In this document: positions 7,960-17,294 of the stretch, piece by piece | How positions within the stretch are numbered: position 1 is the stretch's first letter | Layout of the letters: each line of letters opens with the position of its first letter | Assembly: GCA_965249205.1 (NCBI GenBank) | Contig: CBDFLL010000006.1 | Location: 620,001-684,000 of the forward strand | DNA: 64,000 bases | Source of the DNA: JAQBVV01 sp965249205 | Lineage (GTDB): Bacteria; Acidobacteriota; Vicinamibacteria; Vicinamibacterales; UBA2999 | Direction of reading: 5' to 3' | Position numbers and translations under genes: made by a program | Notes under the pieces: generated by a model | Seen by the model: the letters and a program-made list of their open reading frames with translations, nothing else | What the model was told of the DNA's origin: nothing | The model's database searches: none

Positions 7960-9522
7960 GTGAATAGATCGCTCGTATACGTTTCCGCTTCGGTGGCGGC
8001 ACTCGGGGTGGTGCTTTGGAGTCCTGCTATTGCCTACGCTCAAATGGATCTTGGCCCACAGGTGGAAACGACCTACGGCGAAGGGCTGCCAAGAGACCGC
8101 GATCTGCTGGTCTTTGCTGACGATCAATACCCGTTCTGGCCGCTGACGCCGGAGCAGAGGCAGTACGCCAGCATCGATGGTGCTCGGATGAAGCGCCAGG
8201 TCATCGACCTCTCCCAGATCGCCGTCCGCTATCGTGATGCCGGAAACAAGTGGTGGGGTCGTTTGCCTGGCACCAGCGCCGACCGTGAAGGCATGTCATA
8301 CATGACGCGCGCGTTCGAGGACCTCGGACTGACGGTCGAACGCTTCCCTTACGTGATGCCCACCGATTGGAGACCGACGGATTGGGCCGCGAGCTACACG
8401 ACGGCTGACGGATCGAGGATCCAACTGACGACCGCGTTCCCCGTTGCTCGCACGAAGGCCACGGGCCCTCAGGCGATAACAGCGGAGGCGGTGTGGGTGG
8501 GCATCGGTGCTGGGGCCGATTTCATCGGAAGGGATGTTCAAGGTAAGGCGGTCATTATCTACAGCGTGTTCGTCCCCGGAGGGCGCAGCCATTCGGCCAG
8601 TAATCGCGCGGGCCTCTTCAATGCCAACACCAGGGCCGTCGAATTGGGCGCGGCGATCGTGGTCAATGTCATGGGAGTTCCTGGCAACGCCCAGTTTCAA
8701 CCCGAGGGTGGCGTGTCCGAGGTTCCTCAATTCACATTGAGTATGGACGAAGGCTTCGCGCTAAGGGACCGGCTCGATAAAGGCGAAGACGTCGAATTGA
8801 CCTTCCGACTTGAAGTGCCGGTACTGCGTGATGTGGCAACCGAGTACACGATCGCCACGCTCCCAGGCGTGTCCGACGAAGAAATCGTCGTCATGACGCA
8901 CACCGATGGTTACTTTCAGGCGGCAATGGACAACGCGGCGGGAATGGCGAGCGCGCTGGAAATCGCACGCTTCTATGCGCAGAGGCCTCTTCAGGAACGC
9001 CCACGCACGATGAAGTTCATTCAATTCCCCGATCACCATCACGGAGAGGTCGCCCGCGGTCGTGACGGTGTCGGCATCAACGATAGTTATCCCTGGGACA
9101 ACGTCGCCCTGAAGTTGACGATGGAGCATCCCTCCCAGACGCTGCTCTATATGTATGCCGACGGCCTGACGACAACCAACGCCGTGGGCGCCTTCCGTTG
9201 GAACGCGCTCGGCAGCCCCGAATTCGAGCAGATGGTGTTCGACACCTTCCGCGAGTTCGGCGTGTCTGTATATGCGCACGAGGATGGGCCCAAGAACGGC
9301 AACTATGCGCCATCCTTCCACATCATCGATCACGTGATCTACCACACCTCGCTCGATGTGCCCGAACTCGTCCCCGCCAGCGGCCTTGAGCGCACCACCC
9401 GCGCATTCGCTGCAGCAGTCGATCGGGTAAACGGGATGACGATGAAGGAATTACGCGGGGCGAACTTCCCGCCCACAACCGGGCAGGGCGCTCTCAGCGG
9501 AACCCAGTCGCTGACGAAGTAG
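7960..9522 (+). CDS. Exported M28-family zinc metallopeptidase with PA-domain insertion
   Basis: About 520 residues. A signal peptide (NRSLVYVSASVAALGVVLW..AYA) is followed by a protease-associated-type segment (VWVGIGAGADFIGRDVQGKAVIIYS, about residues 170-215) and the M28 catalytic domain. Candidate zinc ligands are H in MTHTDGYFQ and D in AMDNAAG, with DHHHGEVARG further on and a late H in the SFHIIDHVIYHT region. The start is uncertain: GTG at 7960 has GGAG seven bases upstream, and ATG at 7945 is an alternative. It probably cleaves peptides outside the cytoplasm. The next gene is a transporter. Confidence 0.85.
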   Translation: MNRSLVYVSASVAALGVVLWSPAIAYAQMDLGPQVETTYGEGLPRDRDLLVFADDQYPFWPLTPEQRQYASIDGARMKRQVIDLSQIAVRYRDAGNKWWGRLPGTSADREGMSYMTRAFEDLGLTVERFPYVMPTDWRPTDWAASYTTADGSRIQLTTAFPVARTKATGPQAITAEAVWVGIGAGADFIGRDVQGKAVIIYSVFVPGGRSHSASNRAGLFNANTRAVELGAAIVVNVMGVPGNAQFQPEGGVSEVPQFTLSMDEGFALRDRLDKGEDVELTFRLEVPVLRDVATEYTIATLPGVSDEEIVVMTHTDGYFQAAMDNAAGMASALEIARFYAQRPLQERPRTMKFIQFPDHHHGEVARGRDGVGINDSYPWDNVALKLTMEHPSQTLLYMYADGLTTTNAVGAFRWNALGSPEFEQMVFDTFREFGVSVYAHEDGPKNGNYAPSFHIIDHVIYHTSLDVPELVPASGLERTTRAFAAAVDRVNGMTMKELRGANFPPTTGQGALSGTQSLTK

Positions 9523-9553
9523 TTTTCAGCCCACTGGCATTAGGGGGTAGTCA

Positions 9554-10903
9554 ATGGGCGCACTAAAGCGGATCGCCAGACCTTTCGTCATCTTCGTCGA
9601 GCGATATTATCCGGATCCATTCGTCTTCGTGATCGCGCTGACCGCGGTCACGCTCGTTGCCGCGGTCTTGCTCACTGGCTCCTCCATCACGCTGGCGCTG
9701 ACGAGCTGGGGAGACGGACTCCCCTTGCTGCTCGCTTTCATGGCGCAGATCGCCGTGACCCTCATTACCGCACACGCGCTTGCGCAGACAGACACTGTAG
9801 GTCGTTTACTCACCTGGCTGGGCAGACAACCTCGACACCCCCTTCAATGCTACGTCCTCGTTACGCTCGTCAGCGGCATCGCTAGCCTGCTGTCCTGGGG
9901 CATCGGCTTGATCGCCGGCGCGATCATTGCCCGCCAGGTCGCAGTGCAGGCGAGCGAGCGCGGCATTCGTGTCCATTACCCTCTCCTAGTGGCCTGCGCC
10001 TACGCCGGTTTCTCGATCTGGCACATGGGGTACTCCGGCTCTGCGCCCCTGTTCGTTGCCACCCCAGGCAACGCCATGGAGGACGCCATCGGCCGGCTGA
10101 TTCCGGTACAGGAAACCATGTTCACCCGTTGGAACATCCTGGGCGCTTCCTTCAGCCTGGTTGTGATCGCGGCTACCTGTGCGCTGATGCATCCAAACGA
10201 AGAAGAGGTGATCGAGGCGCCGGTGGACAAACTCAAGGCTGCAGAAACTCGCGACGAAGAACAGGCCTCCGTCGATTCCGTTGCCGAGCGCGTGGATAAC
10301 AGCCGGTCCTTGTCGATGATACTCGCGCTGCTACTGGGTGGTTATCTGGCACATTGGTTCTGGACACGGGGCCTTGAGCTGACCCTGGATGTCGTCAACT
10401 GGACCTTCCTGTGCCTGGGCCTGTGGCTCGCTCGCTCTCCGGTTCACTACATTCGCCTGGTCAGGAATGCCGGAACCGCCGTCTCGCCCGTGCTCATTCA
10501 GTATCCGTTTTACGCGGGCATCATGGGCATGATGGCGGGCACGGGACTGGTTGCGTTGCTGTCCGACTGGTTCGCCCGGATCGCCACCGCCCAATCGTTG
10601 CCTTTCTGGGCATTCGTATCTGGCGGCATCGTGAACTTCTTCGTCCCGTCCGGAGGCGGACAGTGGGCGGTTCAGGGGCCGATCTTCATCGAGGCCGCCA
10701 AGACCCTGGGGACCGATCCGGCGTTGATCGTCATGGGCGTAGCATACGGCGACCAGTGGAGCAATCTGATTCAGCCGTTCTGGGCGATTCCCCTGCTGGC
10801 CGTTGCGGGCCTGCATCTCAGACAGATGATGGGCTACACCTTCGTGATCTTCATCGTGACCTTCTTTACCTTCGGCGGCACCATATTCCTCGCTGCACGC
10901 TGA
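9554..10903 (+). CDS. Short-chain fatty-acid transporter family (AtoE-like) permease
   Basis: 449 residues, polytopic, about ten to twelve hydrophobic segments, matching the SCFA_trans/AtoE family: VIFVERYYPDPFVFVIALTAVT at the N-terminus, a conserved SWGIGLIAGA segment, AYAGFSIWHMGYSGSAPL, and the C-terminal FFVPSGGGQWAVQGPI and GDQWSNLIQPFW motifs. It likely moves short-chain carboxylates across the inner membrane with protons. It lies 31 bp behind the M28 peptidase in the same direction, so the two may be co-transcribed. Confidence 0.88.
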   Translation: MGALKRIARPFVIFVERYYPDPFVFVIALTAVTLVAAVLLTGSSITLALTSWGDGLPLLLAFMAQIAVTLITAHALAQTDTVGRLLTWLGRQPRHPLQCYVLVTLVSGIASLLSWGIGLIAGAIIARQVAVQASERGIRVHYPLLVACAYAGFSIWHMGYSGSAPLFVATPGNAMEDAIGRLIPVQETMFTRWNILGASFSLVVIAATCALMHPNEEEVIEAPVDKLKAAETRDEEQASVDSVAERVDNSRSLSMILALLLGGYLAHWFWTRGLELTLDVVNWTFLCLGLWLARSPVHYIRLVRNAGTAVSPVLIQYPFYAGIMGMMAGTGLVALLSDWFARIATAQSLPFWAFVSGGIVNFFVPSGGGQWAVQGPIFIEAAKTLGTDPALIVMGVAYGDQWSNLIQPFWAIPLLAVAGLHLRQMMGYTFVIFIVTFFTFGGTIFLAAR

Positions 10904-10962
10904 CCGAGCTTGTCGAGACGGCTGTGGTCGCCCCGACAGGCGACGTTGCGGGACAGGCAACA

Positions 10963-11148
10963 CTAGCAATCAAGGCAACGGACCTCGGCGAAAATGGCCT
11001 CCTGCTTGTCAGGATTGTCGCGCGCGTAGTTGATCAAACATCGGATGGCCTTCGCTGCGTCGGGAAGGTTATGGGCCTTGACCATTTCCTTCAAGAAGTC
11101 GATCTTTTCCTTTTCCAGTTCCACGGTCTGGCTCACGCCGTCTTTCAT
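10963..11148 (-). CDS. Small protein, possible regulator
   Basis: 61 residues (MKDGVSQTVELEKEKIDFLKEMVKAHNLP..). A short beta-like opening, then helices with charged faces, and PDAAKAIRCLINYARDNPD, resemble the size and pattern of ribbon-helix-helix or CopG-like proteins, but no family is certain. GGGGGTG lies five bases before the ATG at 11148; the longer upstream frame has no ribosome-binding site. It is divergent from the Sel1 gene. Confidence 0.6.
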   Translation of the reverse strand: MKDGVSQTVELEKEKIDFLKEMVKAHNLPDAAKAIRCLINYARDNPDKQEAIFAEVRCLDC

Positions 11149-11257
11149 AAAGCACCCCCGATGCGATTCTAGCGCACCCCTCGTTTCCCCTTGCAGCCGC
11201 CCCGCTTGTGTGTCAGATAGTGTGTGCAGTCTAGCAAACGTAGCGAGGAGGCTTCTG

Positions 11258-11845
11258 ATGAGGCAGCGACATTCCGTGACTCGGCGGCTGGCACTGGGCT
11301 TGATCCTCTCGTTGGTGGGACTGATCAGCCAGAACACGACGAGCGCGCAGACGCTGGCTGAAACTCAACAGCGCGCGAATCAGGGCGACGCCCTCGCGCA
11401 GACCGCACTCGGTTTCATATACCAGAGCGGGGACGGCGTGCCGGAGGACTTCATGCAAGCGGTGGTCTGGTATCGCATCGCGGCTGATCAGGGCTACGCA
11501 CCCGCGCAGGCCAACCTCGGCGTCATGTACAGCAACGGGACTGGCGTCCCGCAGAACTTCCCGCAAGCGGCGGCGTGGCTTCTAAAATCGGCGGACCAGG
11601 GCTACGCGCCCGCGCAGGCCAACCTCGGTGTCATGTACAGCAACGGGACTGGCGTTCCGCAGGACGACGTAGAGGCTCACAAGTGGCTCAGTCTCGCGGC
11701 ATCAGGCCTCACAGGTGACACGCAGGAAGGATACGCAGATTACCGCGACGGAACGGCAAGGCGGATGACGCCCGTGCAGCTCGCCGAAGCGCAAAAGCGG
11801 GCAACCGACTGGCAAGCGGCCTTTGGGAAGCGGCAGGCCGAGTAG
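11258..11845 (+). CDS. Exported Sel1-like repeat protein
   Basis: 195 residues. A signal peptide (RRLALGLILSLVGLISQN..SAQ) is followed by Sel1-type helical repeats of 36 residues (ALGFIYQSGDGVPEDFMQAV..; ANLGVMYSNGTGVPQ.., twice). Two repeats are almost identical in DNA (about 11489 and 11597, a 108-bp period), showing recent internal duplication. Sel1 repeats mediate protein-protein contacts in the envelope; the partner is unknown. The start is the ATG at 11258 with GAGGAGG seven bases upstream; the longer reading frame upstream lacks support. Confidence 0.88.
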   Translation: MRQRHSVTRRLALGLILSLVGLISQNTTSAQTLAETQQRANQGDALAQTALGFIYQSGDGVPEDFMQAVVWYRIAADQGYAPAQANLGVMYSNGTGVPQNFPQAAAWLLKSADQGYAPAQANLGVMYSNGTGVPQDDVEAHKWLSLAASGLTGDTQEGYADYRDGTARRMTPVQLAEAQKRATDWQAAFGKRQAE

Positions 11846-12018
11846 ATTCTCAATCTGCGGGTTGGGGGTTCGATCTGCTCGACCGCCGGGGGATCGGCGG
11901 CGCGCTCCTGAAGTCGCCGCGATGGCAATTGGTGCAGCATCGACGCAAGCGCATCGGTTCTCGTGTGAACCGACGCGAACAGCTCCGCTTCAGCAGTGCA
12001 GGGGGTCCCTGGTATCGT

Positions 12019-13321
12019 CTAGCAGGCTGCTGAAAAACTCCGTGAAATGGGATCGACAGATCGATCCCGGCGTACTACCATGCTCCCAACACCGCTGAAG
12101 GGAGCCCCATCATGCGCGGACACGATGAGCAAAGCACTCACATGTTCAGCTACCTGTCGCCGGAACAGCGCGTGCCAGCCGACCATCCGCTCCGCGCGGT
12201 TCGCGCGCTGACGGACGAAGCGCTGAGAACGATGTCGCGCAGGTTCGCCGGCCTGTACGCCAACACAGGGCGTCCGTCGATCCCGCCGGAACAGCTGCTG
12301 CGCGCGTTGTTGCTGCAGGTGCTCTACACGGTGCGGAGCGAGCGGCTGCTGATGGAAGAGCTCAATTACAACCTGCTGTTCCGCTGGTTCGTGGGCTTGA
12401 ATTTGGACGACCCGGTTTGGCATCCCACCACGTTTACCAAGAATCGCGACCGGCTGCTGGCGGGCGATCTCGCGGCCGCCTTCTTTGATGCGGTGCAGGC
12501 CCACGCGCGGGCGGCCGGGCTGCTCTCGGACGAACACTTCACTGTGGATGGGACCCAATTGGAAGCGTGGGCCAGCCTGAAGAGCTTTCGGTGCCGGGAC
12601 GCGGCGGAGAGCGACCCGCCCGATGACCCCGGGAATCCCACGGTCAACTTCCACGGGGAGCGGCGGCGCAACGACACGCACCAGTCGACGACCGATCCGG
12701 AGGCGATGCTGCCTCGGAAGGGCCAGGGGAAGGAAGCCAAGCTGGCGTATCTGGGCCACGTGCTGCTGGACAATCGACAGGGACTTGTCGCCAACGTCTG
12801 CGCGACTCACGCGACGGGGACCGCCGAACGCGAGGCAGCGGCGCTGTTGCTGGAGGCCAGCGCGCCGCCGGGCAGCACGGTCGGGGCGGACAAGGGCTAC
12901 GATGTGGCAAGCTTTGTGGCCGCTGTCCGTATCCGGGCCGTCACGCCCCACGTTGCTCAGAAGGTCCGCTGGAGTGCGATCGATGGCCGGACCACGCGGC
13001 ATGCGGGCTATCACGTCAGTCAGCGGAAACGGAAACTCGTAGAACAGGTCTTTGGCTGGATGAAGACCGTCGGCGGCTTGCGCAAACTCCGGCATCGCGG
13101 TGTCGCCCTCGTGGATTGGCAGCTTACCTTCGCCGCCACGGTCTATAACTTGGTCCGGCTGCGGAATCTGGAGGCGAGGTGTCCCTGATCACCGGCCGCG
13201 CGTGTCGCCGGCCCCTTGATCGGGGCCAGCGCACAGCCGTGCGCACCGTTGTCGGTCGGTGGTGACTCGCATGATCCTTAGAAAACGGCCCGATCACCCG
13301 GGTTCTTCAGCAGCCTGCTAG
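12019..13321 (+). mobile_element. IS5-type insertion sequence, copy 2 (complete) with CTAG target duplication
   Basis: The element proper is 12023-13317 (1295 bp), flanked by CTAG at 12019-12022 and 13318-13321. The terminal repeats start CAGGCTGCTGAA on both sides and continue imperfectly for about 20 bp. It carries one transposase gene. It is the reference copy for the four others. It lies 41 bp before a GTG-started gene and may supply or remove promoter sequence for that gene. Confidence 0.96.
12112..13188 (+). CDS. IS5-family DDE transposase (copy 2)
   Basis: 358 residues. The N-terminal DUF772-type helical region (about residues 10-110, HMFSYLSPEQRVPADHPLRAV) is followed by the DDE_Tnp_1 catalytic domain with DxT in FTVDGTQLEAW, the second aspartate in GADKGYD, and the glutamate in RKLVEQVFGWMK. 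GGGAG lies seven bases before the ATG. It cuts and pastes the element, using CTAG targets. A 358-residue frame on the opposite strand is a shadow produced by the codon pattern. Confidence 0.96.
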   Translation: MRGHDEQSTHMFSYLSPEQRVPADHPLRAVRALTDEALRTMSRRFAGLYANTGRPSIPPEQLLRALLLQVLYTVRSERLLMEELNYNLLFRWFVGLNLDDPVWHPTTFTKNRDRLLAGDLAAAFFDAVQAHARAAGLLSDEHFTVDGTQLEAWASLKSFRCRDAAESDPPDDPGNPTVNFHGERRRNDTHQSTTDPEAMLPRKGQGKEAKLAYLGHVLLDNRQGLVANVCATHATGTAEREAAALLLEASAPPGSTVGADKGYDVASFVAAVRIRAVTPHVAQKVRWSAIDGRTTRHAGYHVSQRKRKLVEQVFGWMKTVGGLRKLRHRGVALVDWQLTFAATVYNLVRLRNLEARCP

Positions 13322-13361
13322 GCAAGATTGTCCAAACAAGTGATCTCGGGGGGGATGGACC

Positions 13362-15341
13362 GTGCCTGACTTCGACATTCGTGATTTCGGCGCCGTAGGC
13401 GACGACCAAAAAGACGACACAGCTGCGATCCAGCGAGCCATCGACAGGGCCGCAGAGCTGCCCCGGCCCGAAGGGGTCAGTCTTTCCCGCGGCGGGGCAC
13501 GGGTGATCATCCCGCCCGGCACCTATCTGATCTCGCAGCCGCTGATCCTTCCCGCAGGTCGGGGTGGGGTAGCCGAGACCGGCGGCGCGGTCCACCTGAT
13601 CGGCCACCGGGATGGGTCGGTGATCCACGGCGTGGACAACGGTTTCCCGATTCGGCGCGGCATGATCGAATTCGCGGTGACGCCCTGGCTCGGCGCGGGC
13701 GCAGAGCCCCGTTTGCAGATGCTCGGGGAGCTGGCAATGAAGGCCCAGGCTCGGGTCCGACTCCTGCTGGAAGCGGTAGGACTGGGTCACGCCGAATTCG
13801 GCATCTTCCTCGACCCGCTGCCTGGCCCGCTCCTGGACCCGATCGATCCTGTGCCGGACCTGGCGGCGTTCACGAGCGCGACCGTCGTGGCCGCAGATTT
13901 CAGCGGCCTCAACGCCTTGATGGACGGCCTCTCGGACTGGCTCGCGCTCTGCCGGCAGCTTGGGGCCACGAACTCGAGGCACCTGGGCCAGCGCATCGAG
14001 GGGCTGCGGCTCTACATGCCCCAGCACTCCGATTGTTACGCGGTCAACCGACCCTGGCCGTTCCCCGCCTTTTCCCCCGACGCGCTGGTCTATCTGCGGC
14101 GGTATCTGGACGAGTGGACCAGGCTTCACGCGGCCGGGCAGATCAGCGTAGACCCGACGCCGTGGCGAACCCGGGCGACCCAGCTCGCGGCCGACTGGGA
14201 CGAGCCGGCCAAGCTCTCCGGGGAGATCTCGCGCGTGGAGCTCCAGCTCGAGCGCATTCAGGTACAGGCGAATGACACGTCCCACCCCGCGGTGTTTCGA
14301 TTCGACGGCAGCGTTTATCGATCGTCGTTCAAGCACATCACGGTTTACGCCAGCACCAATACTGGCTCGAAGAGCCGGACACTGACGGTCTATCCCGACA
14401 GAGAGCCCGGACACGGGCGGACCCGCGAGTACGACACCGTCGCCTTTCTCTTCGAGCACCGGCATCGCACAACCCTCTCCGCGGGCGACTCCACGGGCTT
14501 CCAGTCTGGGGTCATCGAAGACGTGGGGGTTGCCTGGTCGGGGGGAGGGCACAACTGTTTCTTGCGCGGGCGTGTGGCCGGCTCACAGATCAATCGGGTC
14601 TTCATGAACCGCGCGCTGTTCGGCCCGTCGATGCACTTGATCGACGCCTCGGACAGCGACTTCAGCCAGATCCATAGCGAGGGGACCACGGATGACCCGA
14701 TGATCCTGATCGAGGGATCGATCGGCCTTCGCTTCACGAGCTTCGGCATAGGCACTCCGAGCACGCCGCCGACGTTCATCCTGAACGCATGGCCGGCCAA
14801 GGCGGTCGAAGCGGCCAAGCGCATAAGCGCCGGCCTCGTCTTGCGGGACACCGTCGACTGCGAGATCTTCGGGCGCGTCCTCGACCCCGAGCAATCAGCG
14901 GGCGGCCACAGCGAGCGAGTCGCCGTACTCCGGGCAGGCCTACCGGGCTACCCGAAGGATGTCGTTCCGAGCACGGAGTTCCCGCCAGCGTTCGTTCGAA
15001 TCGAGGCCGGCTGTCGCCGTAACCGCGTCGGACAGGTCGTGATCTCACTCCCTCCATCGGCCTACGACGCACTCGAAGCTGCTCGCAAGGACGCCGTGAC
15101 AGGAAACGTCGATCGAGTTAGCGCGGTGCAACAGGCGCTGGGAAAGTTCCTGCGAGCCGAGATCGACCTGCAAGGCCCGGCGGCGACCTGCAACGAAGTG
15201 CGCGGCGTGCTGACCATCCCGACGTCGTCCCACCAACGGTCCGAGGCCGTCCGCCTAGTGACCAACAGCGCCGACCCTGTTGTGGCGATCCCGTTCGTGA
15301 TGGGCACCCTCGAGCAGCCCTTCGTGGTTCCGTCGCCGTAG
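13362..15341 (+). CDS. Pectate-lyase-superfamily (right-handed beta-helix) protein
   Basis: 659 residues. The opening FDIRDFGAVGDDQKDDTAAI is the pectate-lyase-3 signature found at the start of many beta-helix glycan-active or tailspike-like proteins, and it continues into IPPGTYLIS. The rest is long and strand-rich (e.g. IEDVGVAWSGGGHNCFLRG). No signal peptide or catalytic triad could be identified, and substrate and location are open. An in-frame stop at 13341 forces the start to be the GTG at 13362, only 41 bp from IS5 copy 2, so its original promoter may have been displaced. Confidence 0.78.
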   Translation: MPDFDIRDFGAVGDDQKDDTAAIQRAIDRAAELPRPEGVSLSRGGARVIIPPGTYLISQPLILPAGRGGVAETGGAVHLIGHRDGSVIHGVDNGFPIRRGMIEFAVTPWLGAGAEPRLQMLGELAMKAQARVRLLLEAVGLGHAEFGIFLDPLPGPLLDPIDPVPDLAAFTSATVVAADFSGLNALMDGLSDWLALCRQLGATNSRHLGQRIEGLRLYMPQHSDCYAVNRPWPFPAFSPDALVYLRRYLDEWTRLHAAGQISVDPTPWRTRATQLAADWDEPAKLSGEISRVELQLERIQVQANDTSHPAVFRFDGSVYRSSFKHITVYASTNTGSKSRTLTVYPDREPGHGRTREYDTVAFLFEHRHRTTLSAGDSTGFQSGVIEDVGVAWSGGGHNCFLRGRVAGSQINRVFMNRALFGPSMHLIDASDSDFSQIHSEGTTDDPMILIEGSIGLRFTSFGIGTPSTPPTFILNAWPAKAVEAAKRISAGLVLRDTVDCEIFGRVLDPEQSAGGHSERVAVLRAGLPGYPKDVVPSTEFPPAFVRIEAGCRRNRVGQVVISLPPSAYDALEAARKDAVTGNVDRVSAVQQALGKFLRAEIDLQGPAATCNEVRGVLTIPTSSHQRSEAVRLVTNSADPVVAIPFVMGTLEQPFVVPSP

Positions 15342-15612
15342 CGGTCGTTGCCACCGGATGCCCTGCCAGATGTCGTCGTCGAAGACGACATCCTGACGAA
15401 AGGCAGATTTAGGCAATATCAGGGGAGGCCGAAACCCTCAACCGTACGACAAACCTCAGAAAGTTTGGGATAGAAGCCCTCCCACCTGACAGACCGAGAT
15501 TCATCGGGCAGTATGGCTCTCGGAGGGACCAGCATCGCAGAATGGGCCTTGCGCTAACCTTCAAGAGGCCTCTAATGTGTCCTGTCGACTCTCAAGAATT
15601 AAAGAGAACATC

Positions 15613-16971
15613 GTGAAATCACTAATGCTCGCGGCATTCGTCGTATTGTTCACCGGGATCGCCGTGGCCCAGGAGCCCGTGCTCGTGCTTGAGGGCGGTA
15701 CGCTGATCGATGGCACCGGCCGCCCCCCTGTCGAGGACGCGCTGGTCATCGTCACGGGAAACCGCATTACGACGGTGGCTCGACGGGGACAGGTGGAGGT
15801 GCCAGATGGCGCGACCGTCATCCAGACCGATGGGCAGACGATCCTCCCAGGCCTGGTGGACACCCATGTGCACCTGCGTGACTGGCATTTGCCGATGTTC
15901 CTGGCACATGGCGTGACGACGATTGCCGACACCCATAACGACACGCTATGGAGCATCGCCCAGCGTGCCTTGCTGGAGGGTGGCCTGATGCAGGGGCCGC
16001 GTCTCTTTGTGTCGGGCGCGCGGGTCACCGGTCCCCTGGGGCGGCCGGTGACCAATGTCGCTGGAGAGATCCTCCAGGATCCGAGCTACGTCGAGGATGC
16101 GGAGGAAGCGCGTGCGTACGTCCGGTATCTGGATGCGATTGGCGTGGATCACGTGAAGATCGACCTCACCATCACTGATGAGCAACTGGCGGCGGTGCTC
16201 GATGAATCGCGCAAACTCGGGCTACGGGTGTTTGGTCACACCCAGAACATCAAGACCGCGGTGGACTTGGGCATGAGGCACATGGAGCATATGAACACCA
16301 TGGCGCGGGCACTGCTCGAGCAGGAAGGGAGGCTGGCGACGCTGCCGGAGGGAACGGCAGTCGAAGGGGCTGTCAATCCGGAGCTCTTCCCGGCACTGAT
16401 CGAGTACATGGAACTCCAGGACGTGTCTATCGACCCGACCCTCTATGGTTGGATGCGGCCGGAGCAATGGCTCTATGCCCGACAGGTGGTTGAACCTCTT
16501 GCGAACGACCTGGGCTTGGCGTTCGTGCCCACCTTCATCAAAGAGCGCTGGGTGCAGGGCCGGGACACGCCGCGCCAGGGTTATGAAAACGTGGTGGAGT
16601 TTCTGACGCAATATGCTGAGGCTGGCGGCAAGATTCTGGTGTCGAGCGATGCCCACGAAAGAGCGAGCGGCCCTGGTTTCAGCATGCATATTGAAATGCA
16701 GATGATGACCGACATGGGAATCCCTGCCATGAAAGCGATTCAGGGTGCGACGCTCTGGGGCGCCGAAGCACTGGGACGCGAACAGGATTACGGCAGCGTG
16801 GAAGTGGGTAAAGTCGCGGACTTCCTCATCGTCGAGGGAGATCCTCTCGCCGACATCGCCGCAACGAGAAACATCCAGATGGTCATTATGGACGGTGAGG
16901 TGCTGGACACGGAGTATGACCCCAACTGGTCGAACCCGCTGCCGCGTTCCAAGGCCGCCATGGAGCCCTAG
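15613..16971 (+). CDS. Exported amidohydrolase (imidazolonepropionase/prolidase-like)
   Basis: About 452 residues with signal peptide KSLMLAAFVVLFTGIAVAQ. The amidohydrolase layout is clear: the N-terminal strand domain (LVLEGGTLIDGTGRPPVEDA), metal motif HVH in LVDTHVHLRDW (about residue 90), HTQNIKT and HMEHMNTM histidines, the catalytic aspartate in LVSSDAHE, and the closing GKVADFLIVEGDP. Similar enzymes act on N-acyl or cyclic amides and Xaa-Pro dipeptides. The start is GTG at 15613 with AAAGAGA upstream. An AAGGAGG-led small gene follows 14 bp later. Confidence 0.85.
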   Translation: MKSLMLAAFVVLFTGIAVAQEPVLVLEGGTLIDGTGRPPVEDALVIVTGNRITTVARRGQVEVPDGATVIQTDGQTILPGLVDTHVHLRDWHLPMFLAHGVTTIADTHNDTLWSIAQRALLEGGLMQGPRLFVSGARVTGPLGRPVTNVAGEILQDPSYVEDAEEARAYVRYLDAIGVDHVKIDLTITDEQLAAVLDESRKLGLRVFGHTQNIKTAVDLGMRHMEHMNTMARALLEQEGRLATLPEGTAVEGAVNPELFPALIEYMELQDVSIDPTLYGWMRPEQWLYARQVVEPLANDLGLAFVPTFIKERWVQGRDTPRQGYENVVEFLTQYAEAGGKILVSSDAHERASGPGFSMHIEMQMMTDMGIPAMKAIQGATLWGAEALGREQDYGSVEVGKVADFLIVEGDPLADIAATRNIQMVIMDGEVLDTEYDPNWSNPLPRSKAAMEP

Positions 16972-16985
16972 CTAAGGAGGCCGAT

Positions 16986-17141
16986 ATGCGTCGCGTCGTT
17001 GCATGCGTCAGAGACTCGGTCCTGAAGACATGGCTCTTGAGCGTCTTGATTGTTCTAGGCATAGCTGCCCCTCGATCGGTCCCAGTGGTTGCCGCCGCAA
17101 GCAGTGAAGCGCTGTGTCCGGGTCCTTACGGTTGGAGGTGA
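16986..17141 (+). pseudogene. Short secreted-type ORF, probable gene remnant
   Basis: An excellent Shine-Dalgarno sequence (TAAGGAGGCCGAT) precedes an ATG at 16986, and the frame runs 51 codons to TGA at 17139. The peptide opens like a signal peptide (TWLLSVLIVLGIAAPRSVPVVAAASS) and then stops. Such a strong start followed by only about 15 mature residues suggests the 5' end of a lost exported gene. It sits directly behind the amidohydrolase. Nothing else codes up to 17295. Confidence 0.5.
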
Positions 17142-17294
17142 GCTGCCTTCCGGACATGCCACGCCTGATGCCCGTAAGTGAGGAAACCGGTTCCAGTGTC
17201 TCTGGCGCGCTAAGAACCAGGCCGTTTCCGGTCGGTTCGACTGCCGTGGACCCCACACGATGAAGGGCACGCGCACGGGAACCCCCGCTGGCAT

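Noticed and set aside
10920..10950. GTCGCC/GGCGAC stem as rho-independent terminator of the transporter gene
   Set aside because: Only six pairs and no following T-run.
12019..13095. 358-residue frame antisense to the IS5 transposase (also at copies 3, 4 and 5)
   Set aside because: It mirrors the real transposase in every copy, lacks a ribosome-binding site and shows no family motif; a shadow of GC-rich codon use.
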